From positions 124,001-188,000 of the forward strand of contig NZ_AQXR01000009.1 of NCBI RefSeq assembly GCF_000376885.1: a stretch of DNA of 64,000 nt, written 5' to 3'. Within the stretch, counting starts at the first letter, position 1, and every line of letters begins with the position of its first letter. A program made the position numbers and the translations under genes. Shown one piece after another: positions 1 to 8,601 of this stretch. The notes beneath the pieces are model-generated. The model saw only the letters and a program-made list of their open reading frames with translations, was not told where the DNA came from and searched no databases. Source of the stretch: Alloscardovia criceti DSM 17774 (GTDB taxonomy: Bacteria > Actinomycetota > Actinomycetes > Actinomycetales > Bifidobacteriaceae).

Positions 1-452
1 GCCTTGCCCAGCTCCGGCAGTGGCTGCATGAAAATGTACTTAAAGACGTAGCCGATGACCAAAACCGACAGCGTATACGGGATGAAGAAGATGGCGCGGA
101 AGCCGTTCTTAAACGCGATTCTGCCGTTGAGCATAACGGCGATAAACATGGCAAGCACGTTAATCAATACCGTAATCAGGATGGCGATAAAGAAAGTAAA
201 CAAATACGCGTGACCTACTCGATCGTCTTGGAATAACGCCGTGTAGTTCCTAAAACCAATCCACTTGTAATCGCCGTATCCTTGCGAATTCGTAAATGAG
301 AATCCGATGCCTTGGACGAATGGCACATACAAGAAGATGGCGAAAATAATGGCAGCCGGCACAGCCATCCAGTAGTAAGCAGGATCTACTTTACGATTGG
401 AAAATGGGGATATGCGCTTCTTGCGCACGGGTGTTTTTCTCACATCTGACAT
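1..452 (-). CDS. Sugar ABC transporter permease, MalF-like (partial, 3' end outside window)
   Basis: Inner-membrane permease subunit of a CUT1-type carbohydrate importer. Reading the minus strand from the ATG at 452 gives a basic N-terminus (MSDVRKTPVRKKR), then a first membrane segment around YYWMAVPAAIIFAIFLYVPF, followed by GIGFSFTNSQGYGDYKWIGFRNY, typical of MalF/UgpA proteins. A second membrane segment (LFTFFIAILITVLINVLAMF) follows. The reading frame runs off the left edge of the window, so only about 150 residues are visible. The start follows the stop of the lipoprotein gene by 23 bases and has an AAGGAGAG-like ribosome site, so the two are co-transcribed. The substrate is unknown; an oligosaccharide is likely. 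Confidence 0.88.
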   Translation of the reverse strand, partial: MSDVRKTPVRKKRISPFSNRKVDPAYYWMAVPAAIIFAIFLYVPFVQGIGFSFTNSQGYGDYKWIGFRNYTALFQDDRVGHAYLFTFFIAILITVLINVLAMFIAVMLNGRIAFKNGFRAIFFIPYTLSVLVIGYVFKYIFMQPLPELGK

Positions 453-475
453 GATTTCTCTCCTTCCTTTCTCCT

Positions 476-1777
476 CTAGAAGGTCCTAGCTTGGACCTTA
501 TCCCATTCGCTTTGCATGGATGCGGTGAATTGCGCCACATCGCCTGTGGTGACAGCGCTTTGCAAATAACCACCGATGTTGATGGAGGATGGGATATAGT
601 GATCGCAGAAGTCCACCACGCGGCTTTCTTCAAAGAATGGTCGCACGCCTTCCAAAGCCTCGCCGCCGAAATACGTATCCTTTAATGGGGTAATGGCGTA
701 CTGAGCGTCGGCATAAGCGTTGAGTTGCTCTTCTTCCATCAGGAATTTAATGAATTTCATGGCTTCCTGAGGATGCTTTGTATTGGCACCCATGGTCAGC
801 ATGACATCATCACCTGCTGTCAGCATCTGTGCGCTGGCATCGTCGCTGGCTGGCATTTGAGCAAAGCCAATTTCGATGTCCGGATTAATCATGGTGATCT
901 GAGGAATGGCGTACGTACCCAAAGGAATAATTGCAGCCTCGCCCTTGGCGAAGTTCTGGGTGCCCTGCTGATAGGTGACGCCCTTTTCAGAGTCCGCGTA
1001 GGTGTAAAGTTCAATTTCCTTTTGAACGGTATCTGTCCAAATCTCCTCGAAGGTCGTATCGCCCGTCTTCAGCTTTGTATACTCCGACTCTGGCACCAGC
1101 GTGCCGGCTAGAGATGACAGTGGAGCCTGCGTAGTCCACGCATCGGCTAGTGTTGCCTGCACCGGGTTAATGCCTGCATCACGGAATTTCTGAAGCATGG
1201 CAATAAATTCGCTCCACGTCTGTGGAGGATTGTCCGGGTCTACGCCCGCCTGACGCCACAGCGCCTTGTTATAGATATAGCCCGACGCATTGCCGGCGAA
1301 TGGCAAACCGTACAAGCGCTTCTTGGACGTATCCGTGGTCTGCACCAAATTTTTTGCAATTTGAACCATGCCTGGATTTAGTTCATCCACAATCGGATCA
1401 TCCGTAAAATCGTGGAAAACTCCGGATGCGGCAAACATGCCGAAGCTGATATCGCCGTTGAAAGTAATGACATCTGGCACACGATTCTTGACAAAACGGG
1501 TGCGCAAATCTGTCTGAGCATTTGCCGAATTATTGACATTTATGCGAATCCCAGGATTTTCGGCTTCAAATTTTTTCGCCATTTCCTTGAATTGATCCGC
1601 GGCTTCAGACTTAAATTGGAAGAAATCCAACGTAACAACTTGGGAATTCGCTGCCGAGCAACCAGCAACGCCGATGCCCACAGCTACTGCGCATACGGCC
1701 ACAACCATGCGACGCAGCACCTGAGAAAGCACCCCTCGCGCGGTGTGCGAAATATGGGAATCCTTGTCCATATTCAT
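476..1777 (-). CDS. Extracellular sugar-binding lipoprotein of ABC transporter
   Basis: Family 1 (CUT1) solute-binding protein, 433 residues, that captures a sugar outside the cell for the adjacent permease. The N-terminus has a basic stretch, a hydrophobic core ([13 protein letters not shown]) and the lipobox GVAGC, so Cys near residue 40 should be lipidated. The start at 1777 is supported by AAAGGAG just upstream. Motifs such as [19 protein letters not shown] and [14 protein letters not shown] are typical of this family. It is first in an operon running leftwards into the permease and is divergent from a ROK regulator that probably controls it. No ATPase is encoded nearby. The substrate cannot be read from sequence. 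Confidence 0.9.
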   Translation of the reverse strand: MNMDKDSHISHTARGVLSQVLRRMVVAVCAVAVGIGVAGCSAANSQVVTLDFFQFKSEAADQFKEMAKKFEAENPGIRINVNNSANAQTDLRTRFVKNRVPDVITFNGDISFGMFAASGVFHDFTDDPIVDELNPGMVQIAKNLVQTTDTSKKRLYGLPFAGNASGYIYNKALWRQAGVDPDNPPQTWSEFIAMLQKFRDAGINPVQATLADAWTTQAPLSSLAGTLVPESEYTKLKTGDTTFEEIWTDTVQKEIELYTYADSEKGVTYQQGTQNFAKGEAAIIPLGTYAIPQITMINPDIEIGFAQMPASDDASAQMLTAGDDVMLTMGANTKHPQEAMKFIKFLMEEEQLNAYADAQYAITPLKDTYFGGEALEGVRPFFEESRVVDFCDHYIPSSINIGGYLQSAVTTGDVAQFTASMQSEWDKVQARTF

Positions 1778-2070
1778 AGACTCCTTTGCCTCTCCTACCT
1801 AGTTCCACAGCTTCTTCGCCGTGGGTGACTATCACACTCATAGTAACGCTGCCCCGTTTTAATTCCCAATATCGTGAATTACTGACACGCAGAAAGTAAT
1901 TTAAAGGTATTTTTATTATTTAAGAAAGAAATTCGGTAAAATACGGATGTATGAGTGTGTATCATGCCGCCTTCAAGCTCTTACACGCACGAAAACGATG
2001 GCACCTGTCAGAGCCGAACAAGAAAGCCGAATGAGAAAGCCAGCTGAAAAACTGAACGAGAAAGACTGTT
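1778..2070. promoter_or_regulatory. Divergent intergenic region with 10-bp inverted repeat (candidate ROK operator)
   Basis: This 293-base region separates the sugar-importer operon (minus) from the ROK regulator (plus) and must hold both promoters. A 10-bp exact inverted pair occurs: CACACTCATA at 1833-1842 and TATGAGTGTG at 1950-1959, about 107 bp apart. An AT-rich stretch lies between them around 1900-1950. Paired half-sites flanking the promoters fit DNA looping by a ROK repressor, but this is inference. Confidence 0.45.
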
Positions 2071-3261
2071 ATGAGCCAATACCCTTCTCCCCAATGGTTT
2101 AGCGGATCAGAGTACACACATCGCGTTGCACAATGCATCGCACAGTATGGCCCGATTGCCCGCACAACCCTCGCACAATTGCTAGGCCTTTCCCAGGGCG
2201 CGCTGTCGCGCATTACCAGCGATCTCATTTATGCCGAGGTCATCGAAGAGGATTCGGATTCGGACGCACACACGAAGAAGCTGCCGAAGGATTTCGTGCC
2301 GAAAGACACCTCAGAGCGCCGAGGCCGCCCGCAAACCGCCTTGCGCATCCGTGCCGACCAGCGCAGTTTTATCGGTGGAAATATCCATGGCAAAGAGCTG
2401 AGCATGGTTGTTACCAATGCCTTGTGCGAGCCGCTGACCTCGTGTGTGACGGTGGAGCTGGATTCTACACAGCCTCAGGATGTGGCACAGCAACTCAGCG
2501 ATGTGGCGGTGGAGCTCAGCAAGGACGTCGACCCTCAACCCGTGTCCATGGGCCTCAGCGTGGGCGGGCATGCTACCGAGGATCGCTTTGTCACCTACGC
2601 CCCATTTTTACATTGGGATGGGCATGTGGATTTGGGTGGCATGTTGTATGAGAAGAGTGGCATTCCTTGCGCCATTTTTAATGATTTGGATTCTTTGCTT
2701 TTCCACGAAAGCTGGTTCGGCTCGGGTGTGGGCCTGCCTCGCTTTGCCGTGCTGACCATTGGATCCGGCGTAGGATATTCGTTGTCTGAAAATGGACTGC
2801 CGGTCAATTATCCTGCGAAAAGTTATGGCTTAGCCGGGCATATTTTGGTGGACCCGGAAGGCCCTCGCTGCTTCGCGGGGCATATCGGATGCTCACAGTG
2901 CCTTACGAATGACTCCCTTGCGGAGGAATATTCCACGATGATTGGGCGGCAAGCAACCTTCGAGGAATTTGCGGCCGATGCCCGCGCAGGCAGCTCGCAG
3001 GCGAAGCAACTGGTCAATCGTGTCTGCTTCCGTTTAGGCGCACTGATTGCCGCCACGGCGAATTTCGCGATGCCAGAAAAAGTGGTGGTCAGCGGCGAAT
3101 CGTCCTTCCTAGCCCGCATGAATACGGAGTCTATCCGCAACGGCATTAGCCGTTATCGTCCGAGCCAAGCGGCGCATGTGGATTTCGAAATTTTGGACTT
3201 TGATTGGTCTGATTGGGCGGAGGCTGCTGCCGCGCGCGCCATTGCACGGTATATCGGCTAA
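2071..3261 (+). CDS. ROK-family transcriptional regulator
   Basis: NagC/XylR-type regulator of 396 residues. A winged helix-turn-helix lies at about residues 25-60 (ARTTLAQLLGLSQGALSRIT), followed by an actin-like ROK sugar-kinase fold with phosphate-binding features (GSGVGYSL). The usual ROK zinc motif CxCGxxGC is degenerate here: around residues 266-278 the protein reads CFAGHIGCSQC, with the second Cys replaced by Ala. It is divergent from the sugar-binding lipoprotein gene, so it is probably the local sugar-responsive repressor. The ribosome site is weak (GAGAAAG). A strong bidirectional hairpin follows the stop codon. Confidence 0.88.
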   Translation: MSQYPSPQWFSGSEYTHRVAQCIAQYGPIARTTLAQLLGLSQGALSRITSDLIYAEVIEEDSDSDAHTKKLPKDFVPKDTSERRGRPQTALRIRADQRSFIGGNIHGKELSMVVTNALCEPLTSCVTVELDSTQPQDVAQQLSDVAVELSKDVDPQPVSMGLSVGGHATEDRFVTYAPFLHWDGHVDLGGMLYEKSGIPCAIFNDLDSLLFHESWFGSGVGLPRFAVLTIGSGVGYSLSENGLPVNYPAKSYGLAGHILVDPEGPRCFAGHIGCSQCLTNDSLAEEYSTMIGRQATFEEFAADARAGSSQAKQLVNRVCFRLGALIAATANFAMPEKVVVSGESSFLARMNTESIRNGISRYRPSQAAHVDFEILDFDWSDWAEAAAARAIARYIG

Positions 3262-3284
3262 GTTGACGCCATGCGCGCACATAG

Positions 3285-3320
3285 CATGTGGGTGGCAGAA
3301 ATCAAACTGCCACCCACATG
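3285..3320. terminator. Bidirectional rho-independent terminator
   Basis: Perfect 14-bp stem CATGTGGGTGGCAG / CTGCCACCCACATG with an 8-base loop, lying between the converging ROK regulator and amino-acid permease genes. The flanking T tracts are weak, so termination strength is uncertain. Confidence 0.7.
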
Positions 3321-3353
3321 TATTCTGCTCGCCTCTATAGAGTTCTAAAACTT

Positions 3354-4925
3354 TTATGATTGGGAAATTTTATCTGTTTCCGCAATGCCATCCGTTGTAG
3401 TATCCGTAACGGCTTCAGATTCCAGCACCTCATCGATATCCGTATCGAGCATATCGTCCATCAAATTGCCCTTAATGCGGCCACGCACGTAGAACCAGCC
3501 CATAATCAGTGCCACGACCACGACAGCAAACAGAGCCAAGGTCTTACGACCAGAGTCACTCCACAGATTGGACAGCACCACAATGCCAAAGAATGCCAAG
3601 GAAATATAGTCGCTGAAAGGCGCCCACGGCATGTGATAATCCGGACGCGTTTCCTCGCCCTGCCGGACCTTGCGCATATACGCGATGTGCACGATTAAAA
3701 TCATGGACCACGTGCCTGCGATGCCGATGCCTGCCAAATCCATGATGACGTTGAAGGCATCTTCCGCAAGCACAGCATTAAGCACCACGCCCACTAGGCC
3801 CAAAGCAGAGGTAATAATAATGCCGCCGTATGGCACCTTGTGCTTGTTGAGCTTGGATGCGAAGTGCGGACCTGAGCCGGCGATGGCCATGGAGCGCAGC
3901 GTGCGACCAGTCGCATACAGGCCGGCGTTCAGGGAAGATAGAGCCGCAGTCAGCACCACGACTTGGATGATATCGCCTGCATACGGGATATTGAGACCCG
4001 AGAAGAATGTGACGAATGGCGACTGAGCGGAGGAGTACGCCGTATACGGCAGTACTAAAGCCATGAGGATGACAGAGCCCACATAAAACACGAAAATGCG
4101 CACAATCATGGAATTAATCGCCTTAGGTAGCACCTTCTGTGCATCCTGCGTTTCTCCCGCCGCGACGCCCACCATTTCCGTGCCACCAAAGGCATACACC
4201 ACACCCAACGTCAAGGACAGCACAATAGGCAAGCCTTCAGGGAGCAAGCCACCAAAATCCGTAATATTGTGCACACCAGCCGTGTATTGTGTGCCGTCAC
4301 TGGCCGCACCCGTATGCGCTTGGGTTACGATAGCCCAAATGGCAATGAGCATAAAGGCGATGATGGTGGCCACTTTGATGGCTGCAAACCAGAATTCGGC
4401 TTCACCAAACATTTTGACGCTCAGCATATTGAGCGCAAAGACGACGGCGAGCGCGATTAATGCCAGTACCCATTGTGGAATGGGCTTAAACAGTGCCCAG
4501 TAGTGCAGGTACAGCGCTACTGCGGTGATGTCTGCCATGACGGTGGTGGCCCAGTCGAGGAAGAACATCCATCCGGTGATGTAGGCGCCCTTTTCACCGA
4601 GGAATTCACGCGAATAGGACACAAAGGCACCGGAGCTTGGGCGGCGGATGGCGAGTTCGCCGAGTGCGCGCACCATGAGGAATGCGAAAATGCCGCAGAT
4701 GGCATAGGCGAAGACGAGGCCTGCGCCGCCTTGGGCGAGACGTCCGCCAGCGCCGAGGAAGAGTCCTGTGCCGATGGAGCCGCCGATGGCAATCATTTGA
4801 ATGTGGCGTGCCTTAAGGCCTTTTTCGTAGCCGGAGTCGCCCTTATCTACCTTGTGTGGCAGCGTGTCCTGTGCGCCTTGCACACCTGATGTATTTTCGC
4901 TGCGTGATTGCGATGTTGAGCTCAC
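3354..4925 (-). CDS. Amino-acid permease (APC superfamily)
   Basis: Cytoplasmic-membrane amino-acid/proton symporter of the AAT family (AnsP/GabP/LysP/AroP-like), about 523 residues with some twelve hydrophobic segments. The hallmark IQMIAIGGSIGTGLFLGAG begins the first membrane helix, followed by GELAIRRPSSGAFVSYSREF and GWMFFLDWATT. I chose the GTG at 4925 as start rather than the ATG at 4949. The GTG lies two bases after the aminotransferase stop and is preceded by ACAGGAGTAACA, while the earlier ATG would overlap the upstream gene. Tight coupling to the aminotransferase suggests uptake followed by transamination of the same or a related amino acid. The C-terminal tail is acidic and threonine-rich. 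Confidence 0.9.
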   Translation of the reverse strand: MSSTSQSRSENTSGVQGAQDTLPHKVDKGDSGYEKGLKARHIQMIAIGGSIGTGLFLGAGGRLAQGGAGLVFAYAICGIFAFLMVRALGELAIRRPSSGAFVSYSREFLGEKGAYITGWMFFLDWATTVMADITAVALYLHYWALFKPIPQWVLALIALAVVFALNMLSVKMFGEAEFWFAAIKVATIIAFMLIAIWAIVTQAHTGAASDGTQYTAGVHNITDFGGLLPEGLPIVLSLTLGVVYAFGGTEMVGVAAGETQDAQKVLPKAINSMIVRIFVFYVGSVILMALVLPYTAYSSAQSPFVTFFSGLNIPYAGDIIQVVVLTAALSSLNAGLYATGRTLRSMAIAGSGPHFASKLNKHKVPYGGIIITSALGLVGVVLNAVLAEDAFNVIMDLAGIGIAGTWSMILIVHIAYMRKVRQGEETRPDYHMPWAPFSDYISLAFFGIVVLSNLWSDSGRKTLALFAVVVVALIMGWFYVRGRIKGNLMDDMLDTDIDEVLESEAVTDTTTDGIAETDKISQS

Positions 4926-4927
4926 TG

Positions 4928-6109
4928 TTACTCCTGTTTCTCCAACCATGTCTGGATGCGTTGTGCCGCTTGACGCAGATTATCCATGCTGGCCGCGTAG
5001 CTTGCGCGTACCCAACGCGATTGTGGATTGCCGAAAGCGGCACCCGGGATGACGGCCACTTTTGCTTCATGAGCCAGCTGGGTACAGAATTCTAGGCTTG
5101 TGCCGTTAAACCCGTCTGGGATGCGGATGAAGAGATAGAAAGCGCCATCTGGATATGCTACGGTCAAGCCCATATCCGTCAACGCTTGGTACAGGAAGTT
5201 CCGGCGTTCGGCGTACTCGGCTACCATGGTTTCGATATCTTCGTCGCCGTGCTCGTAGCCTTCTTGAGCCGCATCCATGGTGAAGGTAGCCCCGGTGGCC
5301 ACATTGGATTGGTGAACTTTTACGAATTGTGCGGCCAAATGTGCGGGCGCTGCGATGTAGCCCACTCTCCATCCGGTCATCGCGAAGGATTTCGAGGCAG
5401 AGTCGATGAGTACGGTATTGTCCGGAGCGTAGCGTGCGATGGAATCTGCTCGGCCTTCACCGTAGTAAATTTCGCTGTACACTTCATCGGATACTACGAG
5501 GATATCGTGCGTGAGCACTACATCGGCAAGCGCTTTTAATTCCTCCGTACTCAAGGCCACACCTGTTGGGTTATTAGGGTAATTGATGATGAGAACAGGT
5601 CGTTTACCCGCCTCAATGGCGCGATTAATGGCCAATTCTAGCTGTGCAGGCGTCAGCTTGAAATCGGTGTCCGTGGTATCGATGAGATCGATGCTGCCTC
5701 CGGCCAGGAGCGTCTGTGTCTTATAAGCACCGAAAGCGGGAATCGGGATAATGGATTGCGTTTCTGGGCTCAGTAGCGCCCCCAAAGAAGAAGACAGCGC
5801 TTCCGAGCCGCCCACGGTTGCCACGATATTGTCAACGGTGTAGTGCAGCCCTCGTCTGCGCTTCAGGTACTCCACCACTGCTTGGCGAAATCCCAGAGTT
5901 CCCGCATTTGGAGCGTAATGTGTACGACCTGCACGCAACGACTGTATACCCGCCTCGGTAATGCGCTGAGGCGTGGCAAAGTCCGGCTCTCCCAGCGTCA
6001 GCTTGATAATTCCTTCGATACCGGAAATTTCTGCGTCAAAGGAACGAATAAGAGAACCGCGCAAATCACGCACAGGCTCTCGCACTGTGTTTTCAGCCGT
6101 TACTGTCAT
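4928..6109 (-). CDS. PLP-dependent aminotransferase, class I/II
   Basis: Fold-type I aminotransferase of 393 residues, close to the aspartate/aromatic and PatA-type families. Visible motifs are LGEPDFATPQ near the N-terminus, HYAPNAGTLGFRQAV, the cofactor-contacting NYPNNPTG, SDEVYSEIYY, and the PLP-binding lysine in SASKSFAMTGWRVGY at about residue 239. A C-terminal WVRASYAASMDNLRQA carries the carboxylate-binding arginine. The exact substrate cannot be assigned. It is directly upstream of the amino-acid permease and almost certainly shares its transcript. Confidence 0.9.
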   Translation of the reverse strand: MTVTAENTVREPVRDLRGSLIRSFDAEISGIEGIIKLTLGEPDFATPQRITEAGIQSLRAGRTHYAPNAGTLGFRQAVVEYLKRRRGLHYTVDNIVATVGGSEALSSSLGALLSPETQSIIPIPAFGAYKTQTLLAGGSIDLIDTTDTDFKLTPAQLELAINRAIEAGKRPVLIINYPNNPTGVALSTEELKALADVVLTHDILVVSDEVYSEIYYGEGRADSIARYAPDNTVLIDSASKSFAMTGWRVGYIAAPAHLAAQFVKVHQSNVATGATFTMDAAQEGYEHGDEDIETMVAEYAERRNFLYQALTDMGLTVAYPDGAFYLFIRIPDGFNGTSLEFCTQLAHEAKVAVIPGAAFGNPQSRWVRASYAASMDNLRQAAQRIQTWLEKQE

Positions 6110-6404
6110 TGTGACTCCCTAAAAATCTGCATACTAATGCGTCATACTCTACTCAGCTAAATCGATGAGAGTACCATCCTGGCCTCGGCCATCTTGCATA
6201 GTGAAGCATGCGCACCCCGCACCGCCCCTATTTTGAGCGCGCATATGCGAGCGCGAAACATTCTTTCCTATGAAGAAATATTAAGAAAATTCATTAACAC
6301 TTTATGTCATGCGTGTAAACGCGCGATGTTACGTGTTCAATGGACAGAATTGTGCACGCAGCCCGCACTGACGGTCCCGCTGCCAGCGCCTACTAACCTG
6401 CACA
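6110..6404. other. Intergenic region with no gene recognised
   Basis: About 295 bases between fni and the aminotransferase, both on the minus strand. It should contain the aminotransferase promoter and the end of the mevalonate operon. An AT-rich stretch occurs near 6260-6310. I saw no strong T-tailed hairpin and no convincing coding frame. Confidence 0.4.
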
Positions 6405-7511
6405 TCACTGCCCAGACACTGTTTGCCCGAAACGCTGATGCATGTACGAACGTAAGCTTTCCGGCAAGGTGTACCACACATTTTGGCGCAGCTGCTTCAT
6501 GGTCGTGACGCCCAGCACAGCCATCAGTCCGGAAATATGTACGTCCCACTCGCGCATCAATGCAATAGTGGACTCCACCGCTTCATCGGCATCTTCAACG
6601 CGCGTTACCTGCTGGAGGAAGGCGGCAGACAGTCCCACTGCATCGGCACCCAAAGCCATGTATTTGACGATATCGAGCGGATTGCGCACCCCACCGGAGG
6701 CAATAATTCTGAAATTCGCGCGGGACAACTGTGCATCCGTGCGTGCGCGCAGGGCTTCCATGAGGGAGCGAATGGTGGTAATGCCCCAATTTTCGAGATA
6801 GTCGAAGTTGCGTTCCGCATTGCGCGCATTTTCGATTTGGACGAAGTTCGTGCCGCCGCGTCCGGCCACATCCACATTCTGCACGCCCAGATCGATGAGT
6901 GTTTTCACCGTTTCGTAGCTCATGCCGAAGCCGACTTCTTTTACGATGACGGGTATGTCTAATTTTTTGACGATGAGTGCGATGTTATTTTTCCATCCAT
7001 GGAAATCTTTTTCGCCTTCCGGCATGACGATTTCTTGGGCGGCGTTGAGGTGAATTTGCAGGGCTTGAGCGCCCACCAAATCGGTGACGAGTTGTGCCGA
7101 TTCGAGGGGATGCTCGGCTCCTAGATTGGCGATAAAGCGCACGTCGGGGAATTCCTGCCTCAGATCCGCGTAAGCTTGGCGTGTTTCCGGGTTTTTCACC
7201 GCAATACTCATAGAGCCCAAGGCCATGGGCGAATGCGTGGCTTGAGCCACCCGCGCGAGGCGATGGTTGATTTCGTTGGCGCGCTCCGTGCCGCCGGTCA
7301 TGGCATTGATAAAGTACGGGCGGTCCAGTTCAATCCCGGCGAAACTCGTGCTGAGTTGGACATCCTTCATCCCTGTTTCCGGGAGGGCTTGGTGGATAAA
7401 TTGCATGCCATCCACCTCCGCATGAGCATCGTATTGCTCGAGATTATGCTGGTGAAATTGCTGTGCTAACCGAATGTGATCGTCTTTACGTGAGGAAATC
7501 TGTGCATCCAT
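6405..7511 (-). CDS. fni: Type 2 isopentenyl-diphosphate isomerase
   Basis: FMN- and NADPH-dependent IPP:DMAPP isomerase, the last step that balances the two isoprenoid building blocks. It has 368 residues, the usual length. Family motifs visible include RKDDHIRLA at the N-terminus, INAMTGGTERANEIN, GSMSIAVKNPE, NLGAEHPLES, QIHLNAAQEIVMPEGEKDF, VIVKEVGFGMS, VDVAGRGGTNFVQIENAR and the phosphate-binding IIASGGVRNPLDIVK. It is the last gene of the mvaK1-mvaD-mvaK2-fni set, 31 bases after the mvaK2 stop. Type 2 isomerase with the mevalonate kinases is a common bacterial grouping. Confidence 0.96.
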   Translation of the reverse strand: MDAQISSRKDDHIRLAQQFHQHNLEQYDAHAEVDGMQFIHQALPETGMKDVQLSTSFAGIELDRPYFINAMTGGTERANEINHRLARVAQATHSPMALGSMSIAVKNPETRQAYADLRQEFPDVRFIANLGAEHPLESAQLVTDLVGAQALQIHLNAAQEIVMPEGEKDFHGWKNNIALIVKKLDIPVIVKEVGFGMSYETVKTLIDLGVQNVDVAGRGGTNFVQIENARNAERNFDYLENWGITTIRSLMEALRARTDAQLSRANFRIIASGGVRNPLDIVKYMALGADAVGLSAAFLQQVTRVEDADEAVESTIALMREWDVHISGLMAVLGVTTMKQLRQNVWYTLPESLRSYMHQRFGQTVSGQ

Positions 7512-7542
7512 AATGATCGTCCTAACTACTTGTGTAGCTATC

Positions 7543-8601
7543 CTATAAAAGCTTCCAATTCATCGCACTAATGCCATGATCCGACCACGCCTGCTCCAGT
7601 GCTGCAGCCTTAGCATCTGTAGGAGCTAAGGCAATGCCGCAATCGCCGCCGCCTGCGCCGGAGAATTTTGCGATGTATCCCAAGGACTCGGCAATGGTGC
7701 GTAGTTTTTCCAGCAAGAGCGTTTCCATATAGCCATTGTTGATGCGAGAAAAATGCACCATTAATGCGCTAGCTCGCGCGTAGGCATCAAGGAAGTCCTC
7801 GGTGTTGGCATTGTGGCACGCGCGCCGCATATCTTGCGCAATTGCGGTGGATTTTTCTATGAACTGCTGATATTCAGCGCTATGGTCTAGTTTATAGGAA
7901 CGCACTGAGTTTACGAGTGCTGCCGAGCTGGCCGGGCTACCAGTCCAGCCTATGCGCGCATCGATGTCCTGTGGCCACAGAAGTTTTTCAATAATCAAGC
8001 CCTCCCAAGGACTTTCGACTAGCTCGCGAATGCTAGGCTGCGGTTTTTCACCATCGAGCAGCGCAGCTTTGACCCGAGCCAAGAAACTGAGCGCAGGGCG
8101 CACATAGTACACCAGCTGACCGCAGGCAATGCATGCCACATCGCCAAAAGATCCGTTATCCTGTGCGAGCAGTAAGGACATCACGGCGAGTTTGTAGATT
8201 TTTTCGCGCGGAAGTTCTAGGGCAGCGAGCAAGGTATCCAGCACAGCAACGGTAACGGCTCCGGAGGATCCCAAACCGTATTTTCTGCCATCGGTTTCGA
8301 CTAAATGCGATTCGAATTCCAGCGCATACTGACCATTGAATAACTCGGCTACGGTCTCTGTCTCACCCAACTCATTGAGTAATTGCCACGCTATATACGT
8401 AGCCGGTGTGACGTAATAGAATTCATGTCCCTGCTCTAATTGCGGAACCTCGTTTTCTGGATGAAGAATATATGCCGATGCGCTAGCCATTTCTGCCGGC
8501 ACGAGATGCACGTTGAGATCTCTGTCTACGGCAGAAATCACCGCCGCACCACCGTCTACAACGGCGTATTCTCCGCATAAATACAACTTGCCCTTAGCCA
8601 T
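7543..8601 (-). CDS. mvaK2: Phosphomevalonate kinase
   Basis: GHMP-family kinase that converts 5-phosphomevalonate to 5-diphosphomevalonate. The frame is open much further upstream. The ATG at 8601 is preferred because it begins MAKGKLYLCGEYAVVDGG, which is the true N-terminus of the family, and because GGAGTAAG lies upstream. That start overlaps the mvaD stop by 8 bases. The resulting protein has 352 residues. GHMP motifs are the substrate-binding GEYAVVDGG, the ATP-loop GLGSSGAVTVAVL and the C-terminal FSGAGGGDCGIAL. The 72-residue upstream extension is antisense-like and overlaps mvaD, so it is not part of the protein. Confidence 0.94.
   Translation of the reverse strand: MAKGKLYLCGEYAVVDGGAAVISAVDRDLNVHLVPAEMASASAYILHPENEVPQLEQGHEFYYVTPATYIAWQLLNELGETETVAELFNGQYALEFESHLVETDGRKYGLGSSGAVTVAVLDTLLAALELPREKIYKLAVMSLLLAQDNGSFGDVACIACGQLVYYVRPALSFLARVKAALLDGEKPQPSIRELVESPWEGLIIEKLLWPQDIDARIGWTGSPASSAALVNSVRSYKLDHSAEYQQFIEKSTAIAQDMRRACHNANTEDFLDAYARASALMVHFSRINNGYMETLLLEKLRTIAESLGYIAKFSGAGGGDCGIALAPTDAKAAALEQAWSDHGISAMNWKLL

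Noticed and set aside
6194-6508. Plus-strand ORF of 104 residues between aminotransferase and fni
   Set aside because: It overlaps the end of fni on the other strand, has no ribosome site and no recognisable domain.
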